Below are positions 8,247-17,942 of a stretch of DNA of 64,000 bases, piece by piece (within the stretch, counting starts at the first letter, position 1; each line of letters opens with the position of its first letter). The notes beneath the pieces were generated by a model that saw only the letters and a program-made list of their open reading frames with translations, was not told the origin of the DNA and did not search any database. Source of the stretch: JACVRW01 sp963734025 (GTDB taxonomy: Bacteria > Actinomycetota > Thermoleophilia > Solirubrobacterales > Thermoleophilaceae); contig CAVTFR010000006.1 of assembly GCA_963734025.1 (NCBI GenBank), positions 62,001 through 126,000 of the forward strand. Direction: 5' to 3'. The translations under genes were made by a program, and so were the position numbers.

Positions 8247-9229
8247 ACGTTCCGCAGCAGGCCGGCGTCACGCGCCCACGCCACCGTCCGGCGGATGGTG
8301 TCGCGCGGATCGGTGTAGCGCAGGCCGAGCTCGCGCTCCGCCCGGGAGCCGTCGTATCTGTGGCCGTGGATCAGGGTCCGCACCATCTCGCGGCAGACCG
8401 GAGGGCGGCGGCGCACGAGCCGGAAGGCGCGCTCGACGACGGAGCCGGCGATCGTGGCGGCGCGTCGCGGCACGAGCCGCGGGCGCCGCTCGACGCCCGC
8501 AACGTCCGCGGCGAGCGCGAAGGCCTCGGAGATCGTGAGCGTCACGCCGCTCAGGAGGTAGCGCTCGCCGGGCGTGCCGCGCTCCGCGGCGAGCACGTGC
8601 CCGGCGGTGCAGTCCTTGATGTCGACGAGGCTCACGTGCGTGTCGACGAACAGCTTCAGGCGGCCGTCGAGGAAGGCGAGCAGGAAACGAGCCGTGCCGC
8701 CGGCGCGGCCTGGGCCCTGGACCGAGCAGGGGTTGACGGAGACCACGTCAACGCCCTCCTGGCGCCCGGTCTCGAGCGCGACCCGCTCGCCCTCCGTCTT
8801 CGAGCGCTCGTAGGTCGAGAGGAACCAGCCCCGGTGCGGGGTGTCCTCACGCCCGACGGCGCCCTCCGGCTCGCCGATCGTGGCGGCGGACGAGGTGTGC
8901 ACGATGCGCCCGACGCCCGCCCGCGCGGCGGCGCGGATCGCGACCGCGGGGCCCTCGATGTTGGCGCGCAGCATCGAGGACGGGTCCTCCACGCAGAGCG
9001 AGTTCTGGCCGGCGACGTGGAAGAGCGTGGCGCAGCCCTCCATGCCGCGCGCGAGGACGTCGGCATCGAGGATGTCCCCGCGGACGACCACTGCACCGCG
9101 GCGCTCGAGCGCGTCCCGCGCCTTGTCCGAGCGCGCCAGGGCGACCACCTCGTCGCCGCGGTCGCGCAGCACGTCGACGAGGGCACCGCCGACCAACCCG
9201 CTGCCGCCGGTGACGAAGACGCGGCTCAC
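8243..9229 (-). CDS. extended SDR, NAD(P)-dependent sugar epimerase/dehydratase-like
   Basis: A 328-residue extended short-chain dehydrogenase. The N-terminal Rossmann motif is VTGGSGLVGGALVDVL, the catalytic pair is in STYERSKTEGE (Tyr-x-x-x-Lys), and VNPCSVQGPGR is the usual epimerase motif. It resembles hopanoid-associated epimerases, dihydroflavonol reductases and 3-beta-HSD-like enzymes; I cannot choose among them. GTG start at 9229 overlaps the pgsA stop by 4 nt, and its own stop overlaps the HD-GYP start, so it is firmly inside the operon. Its position after pgsA suggests a lipid- or envelope-related substrate, but this is inference. Confidence 0.82.
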   Translation of the reverse strand: MSRVFVTGGSGLVGGALVDVLRDRGDEVVALARSDKARDALERRGAVVVRGDILDADVLARGMEGCATLFHVAGQNSLCVEDPSSMLRANIEGPAVAIRAAARAGVGRIVHTSSAATIGEPEGAVGREDTPHRGWFLSTYERSKTEGERVALETGRQEGVDVVSVNPCSVQGPGRAGGTARFLLAFLDGRLKLFVDTHVSLVDIKDCTAGHVLAAERGTPGERYLLSGVTLTISEAFALAADVAGVERRPRLVPRRAATIAGSVVERAFRLVRRRPPVCREMVRTLIHGHRYDGSRAERELGLRYTDPRDTIRRTVAWARDAGLLRNV

Positions 9230-9831
9230 GGATCGGAGCGCAGCACGGCGGCGAAGCGGAGCAGGTAGTCGACCCCGGACCAGGCGGTCACGAGCGCGGC
9301 CGCGAGCATGGCCCACTCGTCGAGGTACTCGCCGCCAACGAGCACGTCGGGCCGCACGATCGCGAGCGCGATGGCGACGAATTGGACGGTCGCCTTCCAC
9401 TTGCCGAGCAGGGACGTCTCGAGATGCCTGCCCTCGGACGCCACCGCCGCCCGCAGCCCGAGCAGCACGAGCTCGCGGCCGATGATCACCATCGCGAGCC
9501 AGGGCGAGACCCGGTCGACCGCCACCAGCGCGACGAGCACGCCGGTCACGAGCAGCTTGTCGGCGGTCGTATCGAGGAACGATCCGAGCCGAGTGGTCAC
9601 CTCCCAGCGCCGCGCCAGCCGCCCGTCGAACCAGTCGGTGGCAGCGGCGGCGATGAAGACGATCACGGCGGCGGTGTCCGAGCCGGCCAGCACGAGCGCC
9701 ATCACGACCGGCGTGAGCAGGATCCGCAGGCTGGTCCCGATCACGAGCAGCCGGGTGCGCGTCTCGTCGCTCTGCGACCGCGCGGGGCGTGCGCCGACGG
9801 CGGGCGCGGTCCCGTCGGCGGGCCTGCTCAC
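9226..9831 (-). CDS. pgsA: CDP-diacylglycerol-glycerol-3-phosphate 3-phosphatidyltransferase-like enzyme
   Basis: A 201-residue membrane protein with the complete CDP-alcohol phosphotransferase signature D-x2-DG-x2-AR-x8-G-x3-D-x3-D, read as DWFDGRLARR followed by LGSFLDTTADK. Several transmembrane helices flank it. PgsA transfers the phosphatidyl group from CDP-diacylglycerol to glycerol-3-phosphate, the first step to phosphatidylglycerol. Placement in an operon that produces and consumes glycerol-3-phosphate fits this substrate better than inositol phosphate, although some actinobacterial relatives use the latter. Start and stop both overlap their neighbours by 4 nt. Confidence 0.82.
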   Translation of the reverse strand: MSRPADGTAPAVGARPARSQSDETRTRLLVIGTSLRILLTPVVMALVLAGSDTAAVIVFIAAAATDWFDGRLARRWEVTTRLGSFLDTTADKLLVTGVLVALVAVDRVSPWLAMVIIGRELVLLGLRAAVASEGRHLETSLLGKWKATVQFVAIALAIVRPDVLVGGEYLDEWAMLAAALVTAWSGVDYLLRFAAVLRSDP

Positions 9832-12311
9832 AGAAGCGCCGCGGCGAGCCGCCGCGCCTCGTCGGCGTCCCCGGCGGCAAGCGCCTGCTCGGCCGCCGCG
9901 CGCGCGTCGGCCAGTCTGATTCCGCGCAGTGCAGCCTTCACCTCGGGCACGAGCGGCGGCGCCATGCTCAGCTCGCGGACGCCGAGCCCGGCCAGGAGGA
10001 CGGCCGCGGGGGCGTCGCCCGCGAGCTCGCCGCAGACACCCACCCAGCGGCCGTGGGCGTCGGCTCCGGCGACCGTCTCGCGGACGAGCCGCAGCAGCGC
10101 AGGCTGCGGCCCCGCCAGCAACGGGGCCACGTGCTCGTTTCCGCGCTCGGCGGCCATCACGTACTGGGTCAGGTCGTTGGTGCCGATCGAGAAGAAGTCT
10201 ACGGAGCGTGCCAGGCGCTCGGACAAGAGCGCCGCGGCCGGCACCTCGACCATGATGCCCGTCTCGACCGGTGCGTCCACCCCGGTCTCCTCGCGTGCGC
10301 GCGCGAGCATCGCGAGCGCCTGCTCGAGCTCGGCCTCGGTAGCGACCATCGGGAACATCAGCTTCAGCGGGTGCTCCGCCGCCACCCGCAGGATCGCCCT
10401 CAGCTGCGTCAGGAACAGCTCCGGGCGCGCCAGCGAGAGCCGGATCCCGCGCTCCCCGAGGAAGGGATTCGCCTCAGGCTCCATGGGAACGGCCGGCAGC
10501 GGCTTGTCCGCGCCGGCGTCGAGCGTCCGGACGATCAGCGGGCGCCCGTCGAGCGCCCGCGCGATCTCGCCGAGCAGCTCGGCCTGCTCGTCCTCGCTCG
10601 GCAGGGCCGGCCGGTCGAGGAACATGAACTCGGTCCGCAGGAGCCCGACGCCCTCCGCTCCCAGCTCGACCGCCGCCGCGGCCGCCGCCGGGTCGTCGAC
10701 GTTCGCCGCCACCTCGATCACGGCTCCGTCGCGTGTTCGCGCCGGCTCGCGGGCGTGCTCACGCGCGGCCGCGCGCCGCTCCGTCGCACGCGCGGCGCGT
10801 TCCACGGCGGCAGCGAGCACCTCGTCCGGGGGCGAGACCTGGACCGATCCCGCGTCGCCGTCGAGGAGCAGCGCGGCTCCCTCCGGGACGGCGAGCACGC
10901 GAGCCCCGAGGCCCACCACCGCCGGCAGCCCGAGCGCGCGCGCGAGGATCGCCGCGTGGGCCGTCGGCGTCCCACGCGCAGTGGCCACTCCGCGGACGAG
11001 CGCCGGGTCGAGCGCGGCGGCCGCGGCCGGGGTGAGCTCGTCCGCGACGACGATTCCCTCCTCGAGCGGGCCCGAGTCGCCGCCAGCGCCCGTGATGGCG
11101 GCGGCGACTCGCCGGCCGACGTCGGTCACGTCCGCAGCGCGCTCGCGCAAGAGCGGGGCGTCGAGGCCGCGGTAGGTGTCGGCCACGGCCGCGGCGGCGT
11201 CGAGCCAGGCCCCCTCGGCCGTGGCCCCCGCGTCGATCGCGGAGAGCGCGGGCTCGAGCAGCGCCTCGTCGTCGAGCAGCGCCAGGTGCGCGGCGAATAT
11301 CTCTGCCTCGGCCACCGCGCCGCGCGCGGCGACGCGCTCGCGGTCGGCCTCGATGGCGGTGCGCGCCGACTCCCTGCCCTCGTCGAGCCGCCGGCGCTCC
11401 GACTCGGGGCCCTCGGCCTCGCGCTCCGGCGGCTCGGCCGGGGTCGCGCCGAGGTGGCGGGCGGCCGCCACCGTCACGCCGGGCGAAGCGGCGATCCCCT
11501 CGAGAACGGCTCCCGGCTCGGGCTCGGAGGCCTCGCGTAGAGCCTCGTCCTCCTTCTCCGCCGGAGCCGGCTCGGGCGAACGCCCGCCGTCTCCTGCCAC
11601 GACCCCCTCCCCGAAGCCGCCGCGCGCCAGCTCCTCGAGCGCGTCGAGTGCCTCGCGGGCGTCCGGGCCCGAGGCTGTGGCGAGCAGCTCGTCGCCGAGG
11701 CGGGCGCCGAGCGTCATCAGGCCGGTCAGGCTGCGTGCGCTGACGGGCGCGCCGCCGGCCGCCTTGGCCAGGCGCAGGTCCGACTCGTAGCGCGAGGCGA
11801 GCTCGACCACGAGCGCCGCCGGACGCGCGTGCAGGCCGATCTCGTTGAGCACCGGGATGCGGGCCTCGGCATCGGCCGCGGCGGGCGCGGGCTCCTCCTC
11901 CGGCGGCGCCTCCTCGACACCGAGCTGCGAGCTCTTCATGGCGAGCGCCCCGCGAGCCTCCCTTGCCACCTCCTCGAGCGAGCTGCCGCCGCGCGCCGCC
12001 GCCGCCGCGGCCACGGCGCCCTCCACGAGCGGGGCCTCGCTGAGCAGCACGCGGCCGCCGTCGGCGAGCATCTCGGTCGCCATCTCGGCGCTCATCAGCG
12101 CGCTGCCGAGGTCCATCAGCACGAGCACGCCGTCGTCGGACATCGCGCGCTCGATCGCCGCGACGACGCGGGCCGCGTCGGTGCCGACGCTGCCGTCGTC
12201 GAGGCCGCCGGCCGCCTCGATGCGCACGTCCTCTCCCCCCATCTCGCGCGCCAGCTCCACGACGCCGTCGGCCAGCGAAGTGCTGTGCGAGACGACGACT
12301 AGGCCGACCAT
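9828..12311 (-). CDS. dhaM: DhaM-HPr-Enzyme I fusion phosphoryl-transfer protein
   Basis: An 827-residue chain of three PTS modules. Residues 1-130 are a DhaM-type EIIA domain (VVVSHSTSLADGV, His9 the expected phosphorylation site). Residues about 150-235 are an HPr domain (IGLHARPAALVV, His161). From about 268 to the end is full-length Enzyme I: phospho-histidine loop GTPTAHAAILAR (His452), PEP-site segments TEFMFLDR, FSIGTNDLTQY and GVCGELAGD with the catalytic Cys. The chain can pass phosphate from PEP to DhaL, so the dihydroxyacetone kinase needs no separate PTS proteins. Acidic, alanine-rich linkers join the modules. It starts immediately after the glpC stop. Confidence 0.93.
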   Translation of the reverse strand: MVGLVVVSHSTSLADGVVELAREMGGEDVRIEAAGGLDDGSVGTDAARVVAAIERAMSDDGVLVLMDLGSALMSAEMATEMLADGGRVLLSEAPLVEGAVAAAAAARGGSSLEEVAREARGALAMKSSQLGVEEAPPEEEPAPAAADAEARIPVLNEIGLHARPAALVVELASRYESDLRLAKAAGGAPVSARSLTGLMTLGARLGDELLATASGPDAREALDALEELARGGFGEGVVAGDGGRSPEPAPAEKEDEALREASEPEPGAVLEGIAASPGVTVAAARHLGATPAEPPEREAEGPESERRRLDEGRESARTAIEADRERVAARGAVAEAEIFAAHLALLDDEALLEPALSAIDAGATAEGAWLDAAAAVADTYRGLDAPLLRERAADVTDVGRRVAAAITGAGGDSGPLEEGIVVADELTPAAAAALDPALVRGVATARGTPTAHAAILARALGLPAVVGLGARVLAVPEGAALLLDGDAGSVQVSPPDEVLAAAVERAARATERRAAAREHAREPARTRDGAVIEVAANVDDPAAAAAAVELGAEGVGLLRTEFMFLDRPALPSEDEQAELLGEIARALDGRPLIVRTLDAGADKPLPAVPMEPEANPFLGERGIRLSLARPELFLTQLRAILRVAAEHPLKLMFPMVATEAELEQALAMLARAREETGVDAPVETGIMVEVPAAALLSERLARSVDFFSIGTNDLTQYVMAAERGNEHVAPLLAGPQPALLRLVRETVAGADAHGRWVGVCGELAGDAPAAVLLAGLGVRELSMAPPLVPEVKAALRGIRLADARAAAEQALAAGDADEARRLAAALL

Positions 12312-13547
12312 CTACAGCCCGTAGGCGCGGTGGAGCAGCTCCAGCGGGTGCACCGAGTGGTGGTCCGTGGCATGCTCGATCTGCCAGCGACAGGTCTCGC
12401 TGTCGCAGGCCACGAGCCCGGCTCCGGAGGCGCCGATCTGGCCGAAGAGGTCGGCGCCGACCTTCATGGCGATGTCGTACTTCTCGACCTTGATGCCGTA
12501 CGTGCCGGCGATCCCGCAGCAGCGCGCGTCGAGCTCGCGCAGCTCGAGCCCGGGCACGAGCCCGAGCAGCTCCACGGCCGGCTTGCCCATGAAGTGGCCC
12601 TGCTGCTGGCAGGGAGCGTGGTAGGCCACGACCTCGTTCACGGGGCTGAAGTCCGTCTTCAGCTTGCCGTCGTGGTGCAGCTCGAGCAGCAGCTCGCAGA
12701 TGTCGTAGGTGCGCTCGCTGACGAGCTTCAGGTCGGGGTCGTCCTCGAGCCCGAGGATCTCACGCGCCTCGCGCTTCAGCATCAGCGTGCAGCTGGTGGC
12801 GTTGCCGACGATGATCCCGCCGTCGCGGGCGTGCGGCGCGAGCGCGCGTGCGAGCCGCAGCACGTAGCCGCGGGCGTCGTCGAAGAGCCCGTTCGACTGC
12901 AAGGGCAGGCCACAGCAGTCCTGTTTGGGGACCTCGACGTGGAAGCCGTTGTGCTCGAGCAGGGCGACGGTCATGCGGCCGGCGTCGGGCTCGTAGTACT
13001 GGGTCCCGCAGCCGTGGAAGTAGACGGCCTTGCGCGGAGCCGGAGGGCTCTGGTGGCGCTTGGCCCAGGAGCTGAAGCGGTGCCGCGCGAAGCCCGGGAG
13101 CGCGGCGTCGCGGTGGATGCCGAGCACCTTCTCGAGCAGCACGCGCAGCGGCTTGGCGCGCAGCGACGCGTTCGCGACCGGCGCGGCCGGCAGCCCGAGT
13201 CGGCCGATCAGCGTAGGCCGGCCGATCAGCCGGTCGCGCAGCTTGATGCCCTTGTCGGCCTTGACCTTGGCCCGGGCCCGGGAGTTGATCTGCGCGATCT
13301 TCACCCCCTGCGGGCAGACCTGCGTGCAGATCCCGCAGCCAGAGCAGTAGTCGACCGACGATTCGGCGGGGGGCTCGTCGTGCACACGGAAGCGCTCCGC
13401 CTGCGGGCCTGCGTACTTCGGCCCGGGGAAGAGCGGCGTGACGTTCGACACCGGGCAGGCCGTCTCGCAGATCGTGCACTTGACGCAGTGGTCGAGCGAG
13501 TCGCGGAGGGACTCACGCTCGAGCAGGCTGTCGACGAGGTCGGTCAC
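12312..13547 (-). CDS. glpC: anaerobic glycerol-3-phosphate dehydrogenase subunit C
   Basis: A 411-residue iron-sulfur protein. Two ferredoxin-type clusters are seen near the N-terminus, CVKCTICETACPVSNV and CSGCGICTQVCPQGV. They are followed by two CCG-type domains (HGCGTQYYEP...DCCGLP and HAPCQQQGHFMG...RCCGIAGTYG) typical of GlpC/heterodisulfide-reductase-D-like membrane-associated subunits. It passes electrons from GlpAB to the quinone pool. GTG at 13547 chosen because it lies just before the domain start and overlaps the glpB stop by 4 nt. Confidence 0.92.
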   Translation of the reverse strand: MTDLVDSLLERESLRDSLDHCVKCTICETACPVSNVTPLFPGPKYAGPQAERFRVHDEPPAESSVDYCSGCGICTQVCPQGVKIAQINSRARAKVKADKGIKLRDRLIGRPTLIGRLGLPAAPVANASLRAKPLRVLLEKVLGIHRDAALPGFARHRFSSWAKRHQSPPAPRKAVYFHGCGTQYYEPDAGRMTVALLEHNGFHVEVPKQDCCGLPLQSNGLFDDARGYVLRLARALAPHARDGGIIVGNATSCTLMLKREAREILGLEDDPDLKLVSERTYDICELLLELHHDGKLKTDFSPVNEVVAYHAPCQQQGHFMGKPAVELLGLVPGLELRELDARCCGIAGTYGIKVEKYDIAMKVGADLFGQIGASGAGLVACDSETCRWQIEHATDHHSVHPLELLHRAYGL

Positions 13548-14808
13548 GCCGCTGCCGCCTGTCCCGCCTGGGCGAGCACGAGCCCGGCGGCGCGGTGGGC
13601 GCTCGTGATCGCGATGCCCTCGCCCGAGCCCTCGCGCCAGGGCTCGGCGCCGGGCAGCGCCGCGCCGGCCACCAGCACGTTGTCGGTGCCCTCGGCGCGC
13701 TGCTCCGCGTCCACGGCGACCCCCACCTTCGCCATCGGCTGCTCGCCGAAGTAGTCGGGGCGGAAGCGCGGCTCGCCGGGACCGGGAAGGCCGCGCAGCG
13801 GCAGCCCGAGGGCGCGCTCGTGCGTCTGCCAGTCGGAGTCGAGCTCGAGGCCGCCCGAGGCGAAGCCGCCGCTCGCGAGCACGACGCGCTCGGCCGCGTA
13901 GACGGTGTCGCGGCCGCCGGCGTGGGTGTGCAGCGTCGTGACGCGCGCGCCGTCGCGCTCCGAGCCGACGACCTTGGCGCCGAGCACAAGCCGCCCTCCG
14001 GCGGCCCGCAGGGCGGCGGTCAGGGCGTTGTAGACGCGGATGCCGGGAGCCGATGGCGGCAGCGTGGGGATCTCGAACAGCTCGTGCCCGAGCCGCTCCT
14101 CGAGGTCCGACCACACCCCATGCGGATCGCGCAGCCCGAGGATCGCGGGCATGCCGACACGCTCGCCGTCGCGGAGGAGCGGGCCGAGCCGGCCTGCCAC
14201 TACGTTCCGGTAGGACGGATCGTCGAGCTGCGCGCGCGAGCCCGAGCGCGTTCACCTCGGCGCGCCCCTGGCCTATGTCGAGCTCGACCGAGCGCGACTC
14301 GATGCCGAGCCGAGCTCAGGTTGGCGGCGCAGAGCGATGCGTGCAGGTCACGCAGCCGCGGCACGCCGACGATGCAGAGCGGCGCCCCGCCGTCGAGTGC
14401 GCCGCGGGCCATCGTCTGCGGCACGAGCGCGGACGGCCGCGCCACGCCCAACGCGGTGGGCAGCAGCACATTGCGCTCGAGCCCGCCGACGTACGAGTAG
14501 CCCGGCTGGGCGCCGCCGGCCATGTGCTCGGCGAACCACTCGAGCGCGGGGTTGATCGCGTCGACGCCGAGCAGCGCGTAGGGATGGCCGGGGTGCGCCT
14601 CCACGAACGCCGGCAGCGCCCGCGCCGGCTCCTCCACGCGCTCGGGCGTATAGCCGAGCACGTCGACCACGCCCGGTGCGAGATGCGTGGAGCCGACGCC
14701 GTGGGCGAGCACGCAGACGCTCGCGCCGCCCTCGGCCAGGCGCACGGCGGCGCAGAGACCGGCGACGCCGGCGCCCACGACCGCGATGTCGTAGCGGAAG
14801 TCGCTCAT
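13544..14808 (-). pseudogene. glpB: anaerobic glycerol-3-phosphate dehydrogenase subunit B, split by two frameshifts
   Basis: One GlpB protein spread over three frames. From ATG 14808 the flavoprotein N-terminus IAVVGAGVAGLCAAVRLAEG continues to about LRDLHASLCAANL. A frame change near 14308-14312 leads to LGIESRSVELDIGQGRAEVN. A second one in a GC-dinucleotide run (14229-14239) leads to QLDDPSYRNVVAGRLGPLL and then the intact C-terminal half, ending at 13544. Total length 1265 nt equals a 420-residue protein plus two extra bases, so two single-base insertions explain it. GlpA and GlpC are intact and overlap it by 4 nt on both sides. Either assembly errors or recent inactivation. Confidence 0.85.
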
Positions 14809-16364
14809 TGCGGTAGGTGGGCAACGTCGAACATGCCCTGGTAGATCCAGTCGTCGAGCCGCGCCTGGCGCAGCTGGTCACCGTGGAGGATCGGCCAGGC
14901 CCCCTTCCAGCGCTCTTCCAGGAAGGCGACCAGCGCGCCGTTCGCATCTTCGGTCGACATCCCGTCGAGGTTGTGCAGTATCCCCGCCGCCCTGTAGGTG
15001 CAGAAGCCGCCCTGGCATGGCCCCATCCCGAGCCGCAGGACGCGGCGGATGTCGTTCAGATTCGCTGTGCCGCGCCGGTTCATCGACTCCTCGACCCTGC
15101 TGCGCGGGACGAGCTCGCACTCGCACACCAGCTGGTCGGAGAGCAGCGTCGCCTCGCGCCGCTCGAGCCGCTCGGAGAGCTCGTACTCCTCGCCCTGCTC
15201 CGATCCCGGCAGCAGCGTCGTGGCGGTCAGGCAGGGCCGCTGTTCGCCGAGCTGGCGGCAGACCGCGTCGACGGTCTCCTCCGCCATCAGCCGGAAGGTC
15301 GTGAACTTGCCGCCCGTGATCGTCACGAAGCGGCCGACGCTGTCGCGCTCGGCGTGGTCGAGCAGCGTGTGCGCGCGCGTGACGTCGCGCGTCGAGCCGA
15401 CGTCCTCCTTGGTGTCCTGGAAGAGCGGCCGCACCCCCGTCCACACGCGCAGGGCGCGCGCCGCACGGAAGCCCGGAACGAGCTTCTCGCCGTCGGCCAG
15501 CATCGCGTCGACCTCGTTCTGGGCGACCGTCTGATCGTCCGGGTCGGGCGTCTCGACGTCGGTCGTGCCGATCACGCAGACGGTGCGGATCGGAACGATG
15601 ATGTCGCCGTCGGTGGGGATCTGGCAACGGTTGATCACCGTGTTCACGAGCCGGTGGTTCATGGCGATCATGATTCCGCGGCCCGGGTGGATGCGGACGC
15701 CCTCGATGCCCGCCAGGTCGGCGATCTTGCCCGCCCAGGCACCGGACGCGTTGACCGTCACGCGCGCCTTGACCTCAACCTCGTCGCCGTTGCGGACGTC
15801 GCGCAACAGCGCCCCGGTGACCTCGTCACCGGCCCGCTGGATCGCGACGGCCGCGTGGTACGGCAGGATCTGCGCGTTGCCGTGCTGCTTCGCCCCGCGG
15901 GCGAGCGCCCACACCGTCTTCCAGGCGTCAATCGCCGCGTCGGGCACCTTGAACGCGCGCGCGATCCTGGGGTGCAGGCGCGGCTCGGAGTCGAGTGCGG
16001 CCCGCGGCTCGATCTCCTCGCAGTCGACGTCCGTGGCCCGGCAGCCAGCGGCGAAGCGGTCGGCGTAGGCGGGGTCGTCCCAGGGCGTCGTCACGAACAT
16101 GCCGCCCGTGTCCTCGATGCAGTCGGGGACGATCTGGCGCAGCACGCGGTTCTCGACGATGCACTCCTCGGCCGCCTTCGGGTCCTTGACCACGTAGCGC
16201 CCGCCCGAGTGGAGCAGCCCATGGAAGCGCCCGCTCGTGCCCTCGGCGAGGTCGAGCCGGTCGGCGAGCACCACCCGCAGGCCGCGCAGCGCGGCGTCCC
16301 AGGCCACTCCTGCGCCCGTCGCGCCGCCGCCGATCACGAGCACATCCGTATCGAGCGCAGCCAC
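14805..16364 (-). CDS. glpA: anaerobic glycerol-3-phosphate dehydrogenase subunit A
   Basis: A 519-residue FAD-dependent dehydrogenase that oxidises glycerol-3-phosphate to dihydroxyacetone phosphate. The N-terminal dinucleotide site is VLVIGGGATGAGVAWDAALRG; the family motif TSGRFHGLLHSGGRYV follows at about 43-58. The C-terminal third has a BFD-like [2Fe-2S] domain with cysteines in LVCECELVPRS and GPCQGGFCTYR, which marks GlpA rather than aerobic GlpD. It overlaps glpB by 4 nt and lies 67 nt downstream of glpK across a hairpin. Confidence 0.93.
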   Translation of the reverse strand: MAALDTDVLVIGGGATGAGVAWDAALRGLRVVLADRLDLAEGTSGRFHGLLHSGGRYVVKDPKAAEECIVENRVLRQIVPDCIEDTGGMFVTTPWDDPAYADRFAAGCRATDVDCEEIEPRAALDSEPRLHPRIARAFKVPDAAIDAWKTVWALARGAKQHGNAQILPYHAAVAIQRAGDEVTGALLRDVRNGDEVEVKARVTVNASGAWAGKIADLAGIEGVRIHPGRGIMIAMNHRLVNTVINRCQIPTDGDIIVPIRTVCVIGTTDVETPDPDDQTVAQNEVDAMLADGEKLVPGFRAARALRVWTGVRPLFQDTKEDVGSTRDVTRAHTLLDHAERDSVGRFVTITGGKFTTFRLMAEETVDAVCRQLGEQRPCLTATTLLPGSEQGEEYELSERLERREATLLSDQLVCECELVPRSRVEESMNRRGTANLNDIRRVLRLGMGPCQGGFCTYRAAGILHNLDGMSTEDANGALVAFLEERWKGAWPILHGDQLRQARLDDWIYQGMFDVAHLPQ

Positions 16365-16390
16365 TGCCCTTCAGCCTACTTGTAGAGGCG

Positions 16391-16423
16391 CCCGGGCCGA
16401 GCGGCGAGAGCGCCCGGCCCGGG
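16391..16423 (-). terminator. 9-bp GC hairpin between glpK and glpA
   Basis: CCCGGGCCG (16391-16399) and CGGCCCGGG (16415-16423) form a perfect 9-bp stem with a 15-nt loop in the only sizeable intergenic gap of the operon. No U-tract follows, so it may be a partial terminator, an mRNA-stability element, or a processing site separating the kinase genes from glpABC. Confidence 0.5.
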
Positions 16424-16431
16424 ACTCCTCA

Positions 16432-17931
16432 TTACTCTTCCCAGTCGAACGTCCTCGTCACGGCCTTCTTCCAGAAGCGGTAGGCCTCGTCGCGCGCGGC
16501 CGCGTCCATCTGCGGCTCCCAGCGCTTGTCCTCGACCCAGTTCTCGCGGAGGCTCTCCTGGTCGCTCCAGAAGCCGGTGGCGAGGCCGGCCGCGTAGGCG
16601 GCGCCGAGCGAGGTCGTTTCCGCGACCTTCGGCCGGATCACCGGCACGCCGAGGATGTCGGCCTGGAACTGCATGAGCGTCTCGTTGACGACCATGCCGC
16701 CGTCGACCTTCAGCGACTCGAGCGCGACGCCCGAGTCCGCGTTCATCGCGTCCGCGACCTCGCGGCTCTGGAAAGCCGTGGCCTCGAGCGCCGCGCGCGC
16801 GAGGTGACCGCCGTTGACATAGCGGGTCAGGCCGGCAATCACGCCGCGGGCGTCCGACTTCCAGTACGGCGCGAACAGCCCCGAGAACGCGGGCACGATG
16901 TACGCGCCGCCGTTGTCCTCGACGCTCTTGGCCAGGTCCTCGACCTCGCTCGACGAGCGGATGAGCTTGAGGTTGTCGCGCAGCCACTGCACGAGCGCCC
17001 CCGTGATCGCGATCGAGCCCTCGAGGCAGTAGACCGCGTCGTCGTCGCCGATCTTGTAGCCCACCGTCGTGATCAGCCCGTTCTTCGACTGGACCGCCTC
17101 CGTGCCCGTGTTGAGCAGCAGGAAGTTGCCCGTGCCGTAGGTGTTCTTAGCCTCGCCGACCGAGAAGCAGGTCTGGCCGAACGTGGCGGCCTGCTGGTCG
17201 CCGAGGTCGCCGGCCACCTGGATGCCCGCGAAGGCGCCGCCCTTGACCTCGCCGTACTCACCGCTCGAGGGACGGATCTCCGGCAGCATCGAGCGCGGCA
17301 CGCCGATGGCGTCGAGCAGCTCGTCGTCCCAGTCGAGCGTCGCGAGGTTCATCAGCATGGTCCGGCTGGCGTTGCTCGGGTCGGTGATGTGAAGGCCGCC
17401 GTCGGTGCCGCCGGTGAGGTTCCAGATGGACCAGGTGTCGGTGTTGCCGAAGATGAGGTCGCCGGCATCGGCCCGGTCGCGCGCGCCGTCAACGTTCTCG
17501 AGGATCCAGCGGATCTTCGGGCCCGAGAAGTAGGTGGCGATCGGCAGGCCGGTCTTCAGACGGAAGCGGTCCTGGCCTTCGTCCGCCGACAGCTCGTCGC
17601 AGATCTTGTCCGTCCGCGTGTCCTGCCAGACGATCGCGTTGTACACGGGCTCGCCCGTGTTGCGGTCCCACACGACCGTCGTCTCGCGCTGGTTCGTGAC
17701 CCCGAGCGCAGCGATGTCATCGGCGTTCCCGCCCACCTTCCCGAGCGCGCCGTCCATCACCTGACGGGTGCGCTGCGAGATCTCGCCCGGGTCGTGCTCG
17801 ACCCAGCCCGGCTTCGGATAGATCTGCTCGTGCTCCAGCTGCTCGACCGCGGCCACGTTGCCGCCGTGGTCGAAGATCATGCAACGGGTGCTCGTTGTGC
17901 CCTGATCGAGCGCTGCCGCGTACTGCGCCAT
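16432..17931 (-). CDS. glpK: glycerol kinase (copy in the dha/glp operon)
   Basis: A 499-residue FGGY kinase that makes glycerol-3-phosphate from glycerol and ATP. Visible motifs: ALDQGTTSTRCMIFD, PGWVEHDPGEI, NQRETTVVWDR, catalytic region AGDLGDQQAATFGQ, and C-terminal KVDGGMVVNETLMQFQAD. Full family length. The loop before the catalytic aspartate (GEVKGGAFAGIQ) lacks the histidine that HPr phosphorylates in many low-GC Gram-positive glycerol kinases, so PTS control of that kind is unlikely. Ribosome-binding site AAAGGAG before the ATG. A second copy lies at 21189-22682. Confidence 0.94.
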   Translation of the reverse strand: MAQYAAALDQGTTSTRCMIFDHGGNVAAVEQLEHEQIYPKPGWVEHDPGEISQRTRQVMDGALGKVGGNADDIAALGVTNQRETTVVWDRNTGEPVYNAIVWQDTRTDKICDELSADEGQDRFRLKTGLPIATYFSGPKIRWILENVDGARDRADAGDLIFGNTDTWSIWNLTGGTDGGLHITDPSNASRTMLMNLATLDWDDELLDAIGVPRSMLPEIRPSSGEYGEVKGGAFAGIQVAGDLGDQQAATFGQTCFSVGEAKNTYGTGNFLLLNTGTEAVQSKNGLITTVGYKIGDDDAVYCLEGSIAITGALVQWLRDNLKLIRSSSEVEDLAKSVEDNGGAYIVPAFSGLFAPYWKSDARGVIAGLTRYVNGGHLARAALEATAFQSREVADAMNADSGVALESLKVDGGMVVNETLMQFQADILGVPVIRPKVAETTSLGAAYAAGLATGFWSDQESLRENWVEDKRWEPQMDAAARDEAYRFWKKAVTRTFDWEE

Positions 17932-17942
17932 AGGTGCTCCTT

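Noticed and set aside
13544..14808. glpB as two separate genes (13544-14200 and 14200-14808)
   Set aside because: A middle piece in the third frame links them into one GlpB sequence, and the total length fits two inserted bases.
16391..16423. Riboswitch between glpK and glpA
   Set aside because: Only one simple hairpin in a 67-nt gap, too small for a known riboswitch class.
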